Shown here: positions 30,193 to 41,270 of the stretch, piece by piece
Position numbering within the stretch: the stretch's first letter is position 1
Layout of the letters: each line of letters begins with the position of its first letter
NCBI RefSeq assembly: GCF_051348905.1
Contig: NC_135236.1
Coordinates: 669,456,889 to 669,520,888 of the forward strand
Direction: 5' to 3'
Source of the DNA: Ranitomeya variabilis
Lineage: Eukaryota; Chordata; Amphibia; Anura; Dendrobatidae
Length of the DNA: 64,000 bases
Made by a program: the position numbers and the translations under genes
Notes under the pieces: generated by a model
What the model was told of the DNA's origin: nothing
The model's input: only the letters and a program-made list of their open reading frames with translations
Databases searched by the model: none

Positions 30193-32384
30193 TAAATCTC
30201 GCGTCTTTGCTCCCTTTAGAGTCTGAGAGGGGTACCATACCTGAGGAAACTGCACTCTCCAACTCCTTTGACCCATCAGAGTCAATGCATGATTGTGTAC
30301 AATTAATGGAACAAGAGACTCAGGGCTTACGTAATGTACGTGACAAGCCACTCTGTAATGCTACATTTGAACTTTTCATAGATGGCAGTAGATATGCAGA
30401 TATGAATGGACAATTTCATACAGGTTATGCGGTAGTAACTCAGCATGAAGTGCTGAAAGCAGAACCTCTCCCTGCTAATCAGTCTGCACAAGAAGCAGAA
30501 CTTACGGCATTAGTTGAAGCTCTAAAAATAGCCAAAGATCAGACAGCAAACATATACACTGATTCTAGATATGCACATGGCATTATTTTCGATTTTGGCG
30601 TAATATGGAGAGCCAGAGGTTATATGACTGCTTCAGGCCAACCTGTTAAACATGCCTCCCTCATTAGACAGATTCTGGAGGCAGCACAAGAAACTAAATA
30701 AATAGCGGTGATAAAGGTAGCTGCACATGTGAGACTCGACACCGAGGAAGCCAGGGGTAACGATAAAGCCGACAAAGCAGCAAAACAGGCAGCACGTAAA
30801 CCCTTACATCATGCCCACACACTAGATAGCTCTGAAGATGATGAGGAGAGATTGAAGGAAGCTCAGAAACAGATAGACGACGAAGAACGAGGGCAGTGGC
30901 AGAAAAAAGGGGCAGAAGATCAGCAAGGATTATGGAAAAAAGGAACTTTGTTGTGTTTACCCAGAGCCTGGTACCCCGCAGTGGCGAGTGACCTCCACCT
31001 ACCTACGCATGTATCAGCAAACTGTATGACGCTCAAGGTAAAAGAAAGGTGGTTGGCTCCAGGCTTTGGTAATTTCGCTCGGAACATGTGTGCTGCATGC
31101 GCTATATGCCTGGCACACAATCCAGGTCAGACCATTAAAACCCCAACCAAGCATCATGTAAGACCACTGTATCCCTTTCAAAGACTCCAGATCGACTACA
31201 TCCAGCTTCCTAGGTACAATGGATACGAATATGTGCTTGTGTGTGTGGACATGTTCTCAGGGTGGCCAGAGGCTTATCCAGTTCGTAAAGCCTCAGCAAA
31301 AACTACTGCCATTAAAATAGCACATGAACTGATACCCCGTTACGGCATGCCTGAGGTGATCGAGTCAGATAGGGGTACCCATTTTACTGGAGAAATATTC
31401 CAGAATGTTATGAAAATGTTGGGAGTAGAAAACCAGTTTCACACTCCGTATCACCCACAGAGTTCAGGTAAAGTGGAAAGATTAAATGGAACAATAAAAT
31501 TAAAAATCCAGAAGGCCATGGCAGAAACAGGAAAGCCTTGGACCGAGTGTCTACCACTTGCCCTGTATTCCATCCGAAACGCCCCAAGGGGGAAGGCTAA
31601 GCTGTCACCACATGAGATTCTTTTTGGTAGAGCAGCAAATTTGGGTTGTTATTTTCCACAACAACTGATGTTGAATACTGAGACTTTAACTGCTTATGTA
31701 CAAGAATTACAAAAACGTTTAACTAAAGTGCATTCGCAAGTTTTTGCTTCCCTTCCAGATCCAGAAAATCTCGAAGGAGGCCACAAGTTGGAACCTGGTG
31801 ATCAAATCTACGTGAAAAGACACACCAGAAAGACTCTGGAACCGAGATTTGACGGACCTTTCCAAGTCCTGTTAACAACTCCAACAGCAGTCAAGCTTGA
31901 AGGAAAGGCATCATGGATACATGCAAGCCATTGCAAAAAAGCAGTATAAGGCTACTTTCACACACAGCATATTTGCTGCGTATTTTTACGCGCGCGTATT
32001 TTGCTGCTGCTTTACCTGCGTTTTTTTACGCAGGCAAAAAACGCAGCTGCTTTCACACACTGCGTTTTTTGCTGCGTTTTTTGCTGCGTTTTTTGCAGCT
32101 GCGTTTTTTTCAGTATTGTGTACTGAAAATAAAGTTTGTTTGAAAAAAAAAAAAGGGGAAAAAAAAAGAGTAATTGAGGTCATTTCCTGTCTTTATGACT
32201 CGGAATACAATACACACTGGAGTTAACATCATGTCGATTCTGCCAGCTGCAATGGCCTTGAGCCAAAGACGCCTCAGCAAGCGGAACAGACATCAGCTGG
32301 GGTTTACTAACCCCACTGTCACTAACCCCAGGTTACTAGGGCAGGCGTCAGTCAGACGCCCCCCCTCGTAACCCTGTACGGTAA

Positions 32385-32752
32385 GGGTATGTTCACACGA
32401 TCCTGATTTCAATCCTTTTTTTTCAGGGCAAAAACCGCAGCTCTTGGCAGAAAACACAGGTGCGTTTTTGGTGCGTTTTTGGTGCGTTTTTGATGCGGTT
32501 TTTAGTGCGTTTTTTTATGCAGTTTTCTCTGCAGATTGTCTGTGTTTGACACAAATAAAGCTTTAACTGCAGTGGGGAAAAAAAAAAAAAAGAAATGATG
32601 TCATTTCCTTGTCCAACCCTTTTCTTCTTCCATCCTCCATTTTGGGACTAAACACCAAAATGAGTGGACGTGTTTTGAATGACAGCGCTCCGCAGAGTGC
32701 TGAGCATAGGCCAGATCACAGCCCGCGGATCCAGCTCTATCCAGCTATTTAA
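32385..32752. mobile_element. Probable MITE left part (GGGTATGTTCACACG)
   Basis: Starts GGGTATGTTCACACG after TAA (32382-32384), matching the termini of the MITEs at 43936 and 53880. It holds repeated gtgcgtttttg units. No matching right end was found before the next element. Confidence 0.45.
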
Positions 32753-32985
32753 GTCTACGTTCACATTTGCGGTCTGCGCCGCAGCGTCGGGCGCCGCATG
32801 CGTCATGCGCCCCTATATTTAACATGGGGGCGCATGGACATGCGTCGCACTTGCGTTTTGCGCCGCATGCGTCACTGCAGCGCACGCATCCGGCCGCAGA
32901 GGACGCAGCAAGTTGCATTTTTGCTGCGTCCAAAATCAATCAAAAAAAGACACATGCGGCGCACAACGCAAATGTGAACATAGCC
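32753..32985. mobile_element. Small foldback MITE (233 bp)
   Basis: GTCTACGTTCACATTTGCG at the left and CGCAAATGTGAACATAGCC at the right, with TAA on both sides (32750-32752 and 32986-32988). GC-rich palindromic interior (gcgccgcatgcg-type strings). Confidence 0.65.
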
Positions 32986-33662
32986 TAAGTGCCACGTATT
33001 TAAGTGCCACGTATTTAAGTGCCACGTATTTCTTTGCCACGTATCACGTATTTCAGTGCCACGTATTTCAGTGCCACATATATCAGTGCCACGTATTTCA
33101 GTGCCACGTATTTCAGTGCCACGTGCCACGTATTTAAGTGCCACGTATCACGTATTTCAGTGCCACGTATTTCAGTGCCACGTATCACGTATTTCAGTGC
33201 CACGTGCCACGTATCAAAGTGCCACGTGCCACGTATCAAAGTGCCACGTATCAAAGTGCCACGTGCCACATATTTCAGTGCCACGTATCAAAGTGCCACG
33301 TGCCACGTATCAAAGTGCCACGTGCCACATATTTCAGTGCCACGTGCCACGTATCAAAGTGCCACGTATCAAAGTGCCACGTGCCACATATTTCAGTGCC
33401 ACGTATCAAAGTGCCACGTATCAAAGTGCCACGTGCCACATATTTCAGTGCCACGTGCCACATATTTCAGTGCCACGTGCCACGTATTTAAGTGACACGT
33501 GCCACGTATCAAAGTGCCACATATTTCAGTGCCACGTGCCACGTATTTAAGTGACACGTGCCACGTATCACGTATTTCAGTGCCACGTATTTAAGTGACA
33601 CGTATCACGTATAAGTGCCACGTGTCACGTATTTAATTGCCACATATTTAAGTGCCACGTAT
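32986..33662. repeat. 14-15 bp satellite rich in CACGTG
   Basis: About 45-50 units mix gtgccacgtatttaa, gtgccacgtatttca and gtgccacgtatcaaa with shorter gtgccac units. Junctions create many CACGTG palindromes. Long frames on both strands are artefacts of the repeat. It starts exactly at the right edge of the 233-bp MITE. Confidence 0.85.
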
Positions 33663-34156
33663 CAAGATTTTCCATGGAGAACAGACACATCCAGAGATAT
33701 GTCTGCTCTCCACGGCTGCAGCAACACACTGACAGGAGCCATAGTTCCTGTCGGTGTGTCACTGCGCATGCGCGAGCGAGTTTACCGGCGGTCATTGACC
33801 CCGGCACTCTCGCTTAACGGCAGTGCTGCGTGGGAAAGTTCAACGCAGCTGTACTGCTGTTAACCGAGACGCCGGAGTCATTGAACTCCGGGACAGTACG
33901 CGATACACTGCTAGGAGCTTCGCTCCTGGCAGTGTATCGCCGGAGAGCAGCCGATCGGCGTGGGACACTCGTTTTATGGATTCTGCGGACAGGGAGTATG
34001 GATTTGGTTTATTATTTTTGGATTTTTTCCTGGAGGATCGAGGGCTTCGCCTACAAGTGTGCTGTTGGTGAGTATATACTCTATGTTATGTGTTGTATGT
34101 ACTGTACTGTGTGTCATGTATGTGTATTGTGTGTAGGTGTTTTGTGTAACTTTACA

Positions 34157-34243
34157 ATTGTGCTAAGTCGCCGGACACAGGGACAACTCTCCCATCCTAA
34201 TACCGGATGGGAGTAGTAGTCCCATACGGCGACTTAGCACAAT
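34157..34243. repeat. Nested hairpin
   Basis: attgtgctaagtcgcc (34157-34172) pairs perfectly with ggcgacttagcacaat (34228-34243). Inside, ctcccatcc pairs with ggatgggag (34188-34212). It looks like a tiny class II element or a recombination by-product. Followed by a (CA)n tract at 34267-34290. Confidence 0.6.
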
Positions 34244-34682
34244 GGTGGCACTAGCGTCGCATGGGGACACACACACACACACACACACATACCAAATCGA
34301 TCAGCAGCCCCACGTTTAAGGACTCCATGCTGCTTCACTGGGGGGCGGGGGCTTCCCTCTTCCTGTCCGACGTCACGTCCGGTCCTGGGTGTCAACCCCT
34401 CCGTACAAAGACGCCGACACCCAGGACAAAGGCGCTGTGTGTGGAAGGTAATATGGGGCCCTAGGGGGATACGCAGACACGCCGCTGCGTAAAGAATTGA
34501 CATGTCAATTCTTTTTACGCCGGCGTGTTTGCAGACAAAAGCGCCGCGTTTTTTTGCGGTGTGTCTGAACGGCAAAGTGAATTTCTCATTCACTTTGCCG
34601 GCAGACGAAAATGACATTGCGCATTTTTGAAAAGCGCCCGCAAAATAGCGCTCAAAAATGCGCTATGTCTGAAAGTAGCCTA

Positions 34683-36218
34683 AGACTCATGATATTGATG
34701 TTAATAATGTTAACCTCAACGGAGGCATGGGAAAGATTGAATTCTCTAGCCCCTTTGAACAATAGATTCGTACAACATCATAGAAAATTAGTGCATGATT
34801 TGTTAAATAATACGCAACCCCTGGCAGATTGTTGGATCTGTACCCATTCACCAGTATCAGCCACAAGTATACCTTTTCTAGCAGTTCCCGTGTCAGCTGA
34901 AGAAATATTCGCTTGGCCTAATTGTTCAGACAACCTGGCCAACAACCAACCTGGCAATACTAGACTATGGAATACTACAATCGCCATACCAGTTGTGGGA
35001 TGGGTAGAATTTCCTTGGTGGCAGGGCAATCTTACAGGAAAAATAGGCAACTTACAATATTTAGCACTCAGAGAAGGAGCATGGGTACCTAGGAATAAGA
35101 CTGGATTAACTGATTTAGGACAGGTCCCCACTGAAAATCTACAGCTCAGTTTCAGTACAACCACCCCTTCCTCTGATGCTTTCAAACCTACAGTATTGGA
35201 AAGGTACATACATAATAGAAAATGGGAACATTCCGAGTTGTTCCCCCAAGGTGATGCAAACAGTTGTACAAGTAAGCCGGGGAACCTGGTTTGTAATGAA
35301 TCCGATGAGTATGTCAACGGAATGCATGTATGTGGGAATCCCGCAGCCGGGTACTGTAGCCCCTTGGGACAAAAACCCTCTTGGTGTATGCTTCAGAATG
35401 TATCTAGTTTTGTGGATTTGGCTCACAGATTGGTATTGCAGCACTCAGCTTTGTGGGATCTGCCTGAGGGTACATTTTGGATATGCGGAGAAGGAGCATA
35501 TAAATGGCTTCCCGTAGGTATAAAGGGTACTTGTACATTAGGACGCCTAACCCCGGCTACTTTCATAATTTCGAACAAACAAGTGAATATGCAAGCCGTG
35601 CCCAAGCACACACTGTATAAAAGAGCTGCAGATAACTCACCACGTCCCTCGGGGAGGCCACATATAGTACAAATGGGAATTCCCAACAAAATTGCTAGTA
35701 CCATTTTTATTTATCCTATGTTAACACAGATGTGGGATAAATTAGTTAGAGCCACGGATTATCTAGATGACCAGATTTGGGATATATTGGACATATTAAA
35801 TACTAGTATAGCTGTACAGAATCAGCTTATAATAGTCACTAACCAACATACCCTGGTATTGGATTACCTAACTGCCTCACAAGGGGGTATGTGTCAAATC
35901 ATCGGACCCACCTGCTGTCATTATATAGACCCGAATAGTACTATGAGTATGAGATTTAAATTAGAAGACGTACAACGACTCAGGGATCAGTATGACAAAG
36001 ACAATTACCAAAATAAGGATAGCTGGTGGTCAGATACCTTTTCTTTTCTTAACCCGGCCAATTGGTTCAGGGGGATCGGTGGGTGGGTTACCGGGATTAT
36101 GCAAAGCCTAATACATACAGTTATAGTTATTGTAATTATATATGTATTATTCAAGGTTGTACTCAAGGGTATCTCGGTATGCACAAATAAATTTTGTGTA
36201 ATGGATGCGAGAATATAA
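34683..36218 (+). mobile_element. env region of the endogenous retrovirus
   Basis: Begins with a hydrophobic leader-like run (LMILMLIMLTS). A surface part with Cys-rich blocks and N-glycosylation sites follows, then a basic KR-type cleavage candidate near residue 330, a transmembrane subunit with CX6CC (CQIIGPTCC) and a membrane anchor (VIVIVIIYVLF). The region looks whole over about 510 codons. Its upstream side is displaced by the composite insertion ending at 34680. Fossil. Confidence 0.8.
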
Positions 36219-36307
36219 AGTTGTTTTTTTTTGTTTTTTTTTGTAATATCACAAAAAGAATGACTAAAATAATCGTCTATACGACAAGGTTTTGAATGGA
36301 ATATGTC

Positions 36308-36318
36308 AAAGGGGGGAT
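36308..36318 (+). other. Polypurine tract
   Basis: aaaggggggat lies directly before the 3' LTR, as expected for plus-strand priming. Confidence 0.8.
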
Positions 36319-36719
36319 TGTGAAGAGCGGAACAAAAATGGTTACCTCAATGAACCAAAAAGAATTTGTGATCAATATTGACCTGTCCATTCAAGGACAT
36401 TTTAGCCATAGTGTGAAATCCTATTTTTTGTTTGTGAAACTGCCACTTAGGCGAAACTGTACTGTTTTGTTTGTTGTGAAACTATCACATAGCCGAAACT
36501 GGTTTTTTTTTGTCTTCTCTTTTCTCTCTTTGTTTAAACAAGCAAAACTTGTATAACCACTGAAACTACCTGTACAGCTATATAAAGAGGGGATAGCACC
36601 TTGAAGGCAGGCGTGCTTCAGAGGCTTCCCAGTGATATACTATACGAGACGTGTCTTGTGTATTATTTCTGGTGATTCCCCACTCCCAAAGGCTGCTCCG
36701 ACTGAGTGTGGTCCTGACA
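36319..36719 (+). repeat. 3' LTR of the endogenous retrovirus
   Basis: 401 bp, same length as the 5' LTR with three differences, ending …cctgaca and followed by the target duplication GACC. Confidence 0.92.
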
Positions 36720-37027
36720 GACCTGACGGACACCGAAAGGTGAGTATGTACTGTTTGTTTTTTTTGGTAACCATCGGGTTACTAAGCGCGGCCCAGAGCT
36801 TAGTAACCCGATGTTTACCCTGGTTACCCGGATGCTGCAGGGGGACTTTGGCATCGTTGAAGACCGTTTCAACGATGCCAAAGTCGTTCCCCTGATCGTT
36901 GGTCACTGGAGAGAGCTGTCTGTGTGACAGCTCCCCAGCGACCACACAACGACTTACCAACGATCACGGCCAGGTTGTATCGCTGGTCGTGATCGTTGGT
37001 AAATCGTTTTGTGAGACGGTACCTTTA

Positions 37028-38095
37028 ATCTGGTTGACTGGGACAATGTCCTCAGAAATAAGAATACGGATAATAAATGGGAAATTTCTAAGAACATCCT
37101 AAATAGGCACTGTAAGCGGTTTATACCTTGTGGGAGTAAAAGGACAAGAAATAGAAGAAACCCAATGTGGCTAAACAAAGAAGTAAGAGGGGCAATTAAC
37201 AGTAAAAGCATTTAAACTACTAAAGCATGATGGCATCTTTGAAGCTCTAAAAAACTATAGGGATTAAAATTCTTTATCTAAAAAACTAATTAAAGCTGCC
37301 AAAAAGGAAACAGAGAAGCACATTGCTAAGGAGAGTAAAACTAATCCCAAACTGTTCTTCAACTATATCAATAGTAAAAGAATCATAAGTGAAAGTGTAG
37401 GCCCCTTAAAAAATTGTGAGGAAAGAATGGTTGTAGATGACGAGGAAAAAGCTAGCATATTAAACACCTTCTTCTCCACGGTATTCACGGTGGAAAATGA
37501 AATGCTAGGTGAAATGTTGAGCCTGTGACCCTATATTATGGGTCACTAATCTAACCCAAGAAGAGGTACGAAACTGGCTAAATAAGATGAAAATAGATAT
37601 ATCTCTGGGTCCGGATGGCATATGCGGCACACCAGGAGTTCAGGTACCACAGTGGTATTGCCTTCCTCTGGGGGAGTGTGATGCCATGCCTGGAGATGAG
37701 GAGGATCCCTTTGACAGGTAACCTGTACATGCAACATGTTCTGACTCCAGGCCAGAAGGGGGAGCTCTGGACCCAGTTTCAGGGTAGCTTCCCTAGTTAT
37801 ATATACATTCCGGTCTGGAGGAGGAGTTGGTTGGTCTGTAGCAGACAAGGAACAGTGAAGGAGTATAGGAGAAGTCAGGAGCTAGAGGAGAGCTAGGAGA
37901 ACTAAGTAATGTAATAGACAAGCCATTATACTCTATAGCGACGGGGTCTATTCCACAGGACTGGCGCATAGCAAATGTGGTACCAATATTCAAAAAGGGC
38001 TCTGAAAGTGAACCTGGAAATGATAGGCCAATAAGTCTAACCTCTATTGTTGGTAATATATTTGAAAGGTTTCTGAAGGATGTTATCCCAATCCT
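37028..38095 (+). mobile_element. CR1-clade LINE, right piece of the split copy
   Basis: Continues from 23239 with WDNVL, WLNKEVRGAI and then, like the CR1 at 7261, ggccccttaaaaaattgtga, followed by reverse-transcriptase parts (DWRIANVVPIFKKGSESEPG, RPISLTSIVGNIFE). Several stops and frameshifts break it. A foreign block (about 37623-37897) replaces part of the sequence. It ends where the minisatellite starts. Confidence 0.75.
37623..37897. mobile_element. Unidentified insertion in the CR1
   Basis: Compared with the CR1 at 7480-7510, about 275 bp of unrelated sequence stands between gatggcatatgcg and gagaactaagtaatg, replacing about 17 bp. It contains ttatatatac and caggagctagagg; it may be a piece of an LTR. 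Family not recognised. Confidence 0.45.
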
Positions 38096-39205
38096 TCACA
38101 CTCCCATTGTCCTCCTACCCAACATCCCACTATTGTCCTCCCTCACCCCCTTCATTTCCCTCTTCACCACCTACATCATTGCCTTCTCCCCCACCACCCC
38201 CATCATTGCCTATTCCACCACCTCCATCATTTCCTTCTCCCCACCACCCCATCATTGCCCTTTCCAAAATCATTGTCCTTTCCACTACCACCATCATTGC
38301 CTTTTCCCCCACCCCTCATCATTGTCCATTCCACTATCTCCACCATTTCCTCCTCACCCACCACCCACATCATTGTCCTTTCCACCACTACAACCATTGT
38401 CCTTTCTACGATTCCACGACTACTATCATTGCGTTTTCCCCACCACCCCATCATTGCACATTCCACCACCTCCATCATTGTTTTCTCCCCCACCACCCCT
38501 ATCATTGTCCTTTCCACCACCTCCATCATTTCCTCCTCACCCGTATCCCATCATTGTCCTTTCCATCACCATAATTATTGTCCTTTCCAACACCACAACC
38601 ATCATTGCCTTTTCCCCACCACCCCATCATTGCCCATTCGACCACCTCCATCATTGTTTTCTCCCCACCACCCCTATCATTGTCCTTTTCACCACTTCCA
38701 TCATTTCCTCCTCCCCCACCACCCCCATTATTGCCCTTTCCAAAAGACCATCATTGAGTTATCTCCACCACCCCCATCATTGTCCATTCCACCACCTCCA
38801 TCATTGCTTTCTCCCCTACCACCTCTGTCATTGTCCTTCCCACCACCTCCATTATTGCTTTCTCCACCACCACCGCCATCATTGCCTATTCCACCACCTC
38901 CATCATTGCTTTCTTTCCCCAAAACCCCATTATTGCCCTCTCCATCACTCCCATCATTGCCCTCTCCATCACCCCATCATTGACTTCTACCCCACCATCC
39001 CCATCATTGCCTTCTTCCCCACCACCTCCATAATTGCCTCCTTCCCCACCACCCCATCATTGTCCTTCCCTCTGCCATCATCATTGCCCTTCCACCGCCT
39101 CTATCTGTTCCTCCTCCCCATCATTGCCCTTTCCACCACCATCATCATTGTCCTTTCCACCTCCCCCATCATTGCCCTCTCCTCCACCTACACACACAGA
39201 CACAC
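38096..39205. repeat. CA/CT-rich minisatellite, ~20-30 bp units
   Basis: Dozens of imperfect units on the pattern cctttccaccacctccatca plus ttg. The strand is purine-poor. It gives long Pro/Ser/His-rich frames in all phases, one continuous with the CR1 frame. I do not regard any as coding. Confidence 0.85.
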
Positions 39206-39365
39206 AGCACCATTCATTAAAGGTCCATTCCTTCTATTAACCCATTGTATGTTGGTTAGAAATAAATCTCTACTAATAGACTATAAATTTCTCAGCTCTG
39301 TCATTCTGGTCCCTTATTTAATTTTACCATGAGCCCTTTCCATTTTGTATGTGATGTATCATTTA
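39206..39365. other. Orphan TRIM 3' flank, left part
   Basis: Aligns with 6280-6436 downstream of TRIM gene 1 and with about 63226-63360 downstream of TRIM gene 3 (shared ttagaaataaatctct and catgagccctt). No TRIM coding sequence lies upstream. It continues after the hAT element at 40080-40298. Confidence 0.6.
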
Positions 39366-40079
39366 AAGGGCCGGCACCTGGTGCCGGGGCCCTGGACAAA
39401 TGGGGGGCCCACACGTGGCATGGACACCAGGGGGCCCGGGCCGCTCCCCCAGCAGCTGTGCAGGCTCACCTGTTTCTTCGGCACTGCTTGATCCGTCACT
39501 TAAGCAAACATGGCCACGCACAGTGCACTGTGTGGCTGTGTCTGCTAGTAATGACGCGGCGGGGCCGACACACAAGCTAAATTAAAGGAACAGTGTCGGC
39601 CCGGCCTCATCATTAGTAGCAGACACAGCCGCAGAGTGCACTGTGTGCCGCCATGTTTGTTTAAGTGACGGCCATCAAGCGCGCCCTCCAAAGCCACATG
39701 CCATAGGAGCCTGATGGGCGACAAGCCTGAGGGAGGTGAGTGAGGCCTGTGTCTGTCTGTATGTCTGTGTATGACTATATGATGTGCATATGTGTGTATA
39801 TCACTGTATATATTTATGTTTTTTGGGGAATTTGTCTTATTTGTCGTATTATTTGTGCATATCTGCGTACTGTATGTGTACATGTCTGCGAATTGTGTGT
39901 GTGTGCATGTCTGCATATTGTGTGTGTGCATATCTGCATGCGTTAAAGATGAGGAGGAAGGCTAGGCCCTGTGTATTATATCTATATTTCTCTGCCATAT
40001 CTGTGCATCATGAATCGTGGTATGTAGGCCCACTGAGACTCTTTTGCCCAGGGCCCACAAAAACCTGGAGCCGGCCTTG
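39366..40079. mobile_element. hAT-type non-autonomous element in the orphan flank
   Basis: Left end aagggccggcacc, right end ggagccggccttg. Flanked by ATCATTTA (39358-39365) and ATCATATA (40080-40087), an 8-bp duplication with one mismatch. TRIM gene 3's flank lacks it (gcgtcatttataagc, about 63360), so it acts as an empty site. Interior has the tgtgcatgtctg minisatellite. No transposase. Confidence 0.7.
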
Positions 40080-40298
40080 ATCATATATAACCAACAATCC
40101 AATGAGCAGTGACCAGTGGGGACATGTTACACCCAGTTAGGCCTCAAGGCTGCACAGAGACTATTAGGAGCCTCATTGTGGTTCAGAGTTTTACTGACTG
40201 GGATCCAATATATTAGGGGAGGAAAGTCATTTTAAAGGAATTTATCCTAGCCATCCATGATAAAGTCACCTGGGAATATCTCCCAAGCTCCAGATTTA
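40080..40298. other. Orphan TRIM 3' flank, right part
   Basis: Shares tgagcagtgaccagtgggg-like sequence and gagttttactgactgggatc with 63386-63466 downstream of TRIM gene 3. Non-coding. Confidence 0.55.
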
Positions 40299-41256
40299 GG
40301 CCATGTGCACACGTTCAGTATTTTTCGCGTTTTTTTCGCATTTTTTCGCTATAAAAACGTGATAAAAACGCGAAAAAAATGCTAACATATGCCTCCTATT
40401 ATTTTACAGTGTATTCCGCATTTCTTGTGCAAATGTTGCATTTTTTTCCGCGAAAAAAATCGCATCGCGGAAAAAAAAGCAACATGTTCATTAAAAATGC
40501 GCAATTGCGGGGATTCCGCACACCTAGGAATGCATTGATCTGCTTACTTCCCGCACGGGGCTGTGCACACCATGCGGGAAGTAAGCAGATTATGTGCGGT
40601 TGGTACCCAGGGTGGAGGAGAGGAGACTCTCCTCCACGGACTGGGCACCATATAATTGGTAAAAAAAAAGAATTAAAATAAAAAATAGTGATATACTCAC
40701 CCTCTGATGGCCCCCGAAGTGTTCCCGCCTCTCCGGTGCATGCTCTCTCTTCCGTTCCTATAGATTGTGTGGTTCAGGACCTGTGATGACGTCGCTGTCT
40801 TGTGATTGGTCGCGTGACCGCTCATGTGACTCACGCGACTAATCACAAGCCGCGACGTCATCGAAGGTCCTGAACCACACCGGCATCTATAGGAACGGAC
40901 GCCGCTGAGGAGATCGGCTGTCTGCAGGTGAGTATAACCATTTTTTTATTTTTTTTATTATTTTTAAACATTCTATCTTTTACTATAGATGCTGCATAAG
41001 CAGCATCTATAGTAAAAAGTTGGTCACACTTGTCAAACAGTATGTTTGACAAGTGTGACCAACCTGTCAGTCAGTTTTCCAAGCGATGCTACAGATCGCT
41101 TGGAAAACTTTAGCATTCTGCAAGCTAATTACGCTTGCAGAATGCTAAACGCAAAAAAAACAGAAAAAACCCGCAAAAAAAAGCGGATTTCTTACAGAAA
41201 ATTTCCGGTTTTCTTCAGGAAATTTCTGCAAGAAATCCGGACGTGTGCACATACCC
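40299..41256. mobile_element. Foldback MITE, GGCCATGTGCACACG family
   Basis: Ends GGCCATGTGCACACG and CGTGTGCACATACCC; TTA and TAA flank it (40296-40298 and 41257-41259). The 958-bp body is palindromic, with gacgtcgctgtcttgtgatt facing its inverse near 40800-40860. Non-coding. Confidence 0.75.
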
Positions 41257-41270
41257 TAAGAGAACTATAG

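Larger units (their letters stand above)
26167..31949 (+). mobile_element. pro-pol region of the endogenous retrovirus, with three MITE insertions
   Basis: Parts in order: retropepsin (LIDTGATSSIL, near 26240), reverse transcriptase (VKYRMVHDLREINK; LQYVDDLLI near 27937), RNase H (FIDGSRY near 30377; TDSRYAHGI near 30560), and integrase (LQIDYIQLPRYNG; HTPYHPQSSGKVERLNGTIK near 31440-31500) with a C-terminal domain ending WIHASHCKK. Three GGGTACC-family MITEs interrupt it. Fossil. Confidence 0.85.
31950..34680. mobile_element. Large composite class II insertion between pol and env
   Basis: Ends GGCTACTTTCACACA and TGTCTGAAAGTAGCC, TAA on both sides (31947-31949 and 34681-34683), so a 3-bp duplication. 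The 2.7 kb interior is a patchwork: a gcgttttttgctgcg-rich left part, a MITE start at 32385, a complete small MITE (32753-32985), a CACGTG satellite (32986-33662), a hairpin (34157-34243) and a GC-rich right part. No transposase. Confidence 0.75.
23723..36719 (+). mobile_element. Endogenous retrovirus, gamma-like (class I), two LTRs, fossil
   Basis: A provirus with 401-bp LTRs at 23723-24123 and 36319-36719, flanked by the 4-bp duplication GACC (23719-23722 and 36720-36723). Order: LTR, primer site, gag, pro-pol, env, purine tract, LTR. The LTRs differ at only three positions (about 99.3% identity), so the insertion is young: some millions of years or less, depending on the rate assumed. It is broken, with four class II insertions (27059-27805, 28506-29249, 29457-30192, 31950-34680) and a few smaller breaks. 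The Env region has the CX6CC pattern and the polymerase has YVDD, as in gamma-type viruses. Confidence 0.9.
23240..37024. mobile_element. Foldback MITE, AGGCCCC/AGGTACC subfamily, copy 7, split by the retrovirus
   Basis: The left end is AGGCCCCGTCTCAC, the right end GTGAGACGGTACCT, with TTA at both sides (23237-23239 and 37025-37027). It is the same subfamily as copy 4 in reverse. The endogenous retrovirus (23723-36719) sits in its middle. MITE sequence proper is 23240-23722 and 36720-37024. Confidence 0.8.

Noticed and set aside
33019-33550. Repetitive frames of up to 164 codons on both strands
   Set aside because: By-products of the satellite unit; identical peptides occur in several frames.
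38096-39332. A 451-codon Pro/Ser/His-rich frame and overlapping ones
   Set aside because: They run through a CA-rich minisatellite in several phases, and the first codons belong to a CR1. Low complexity, no domain.
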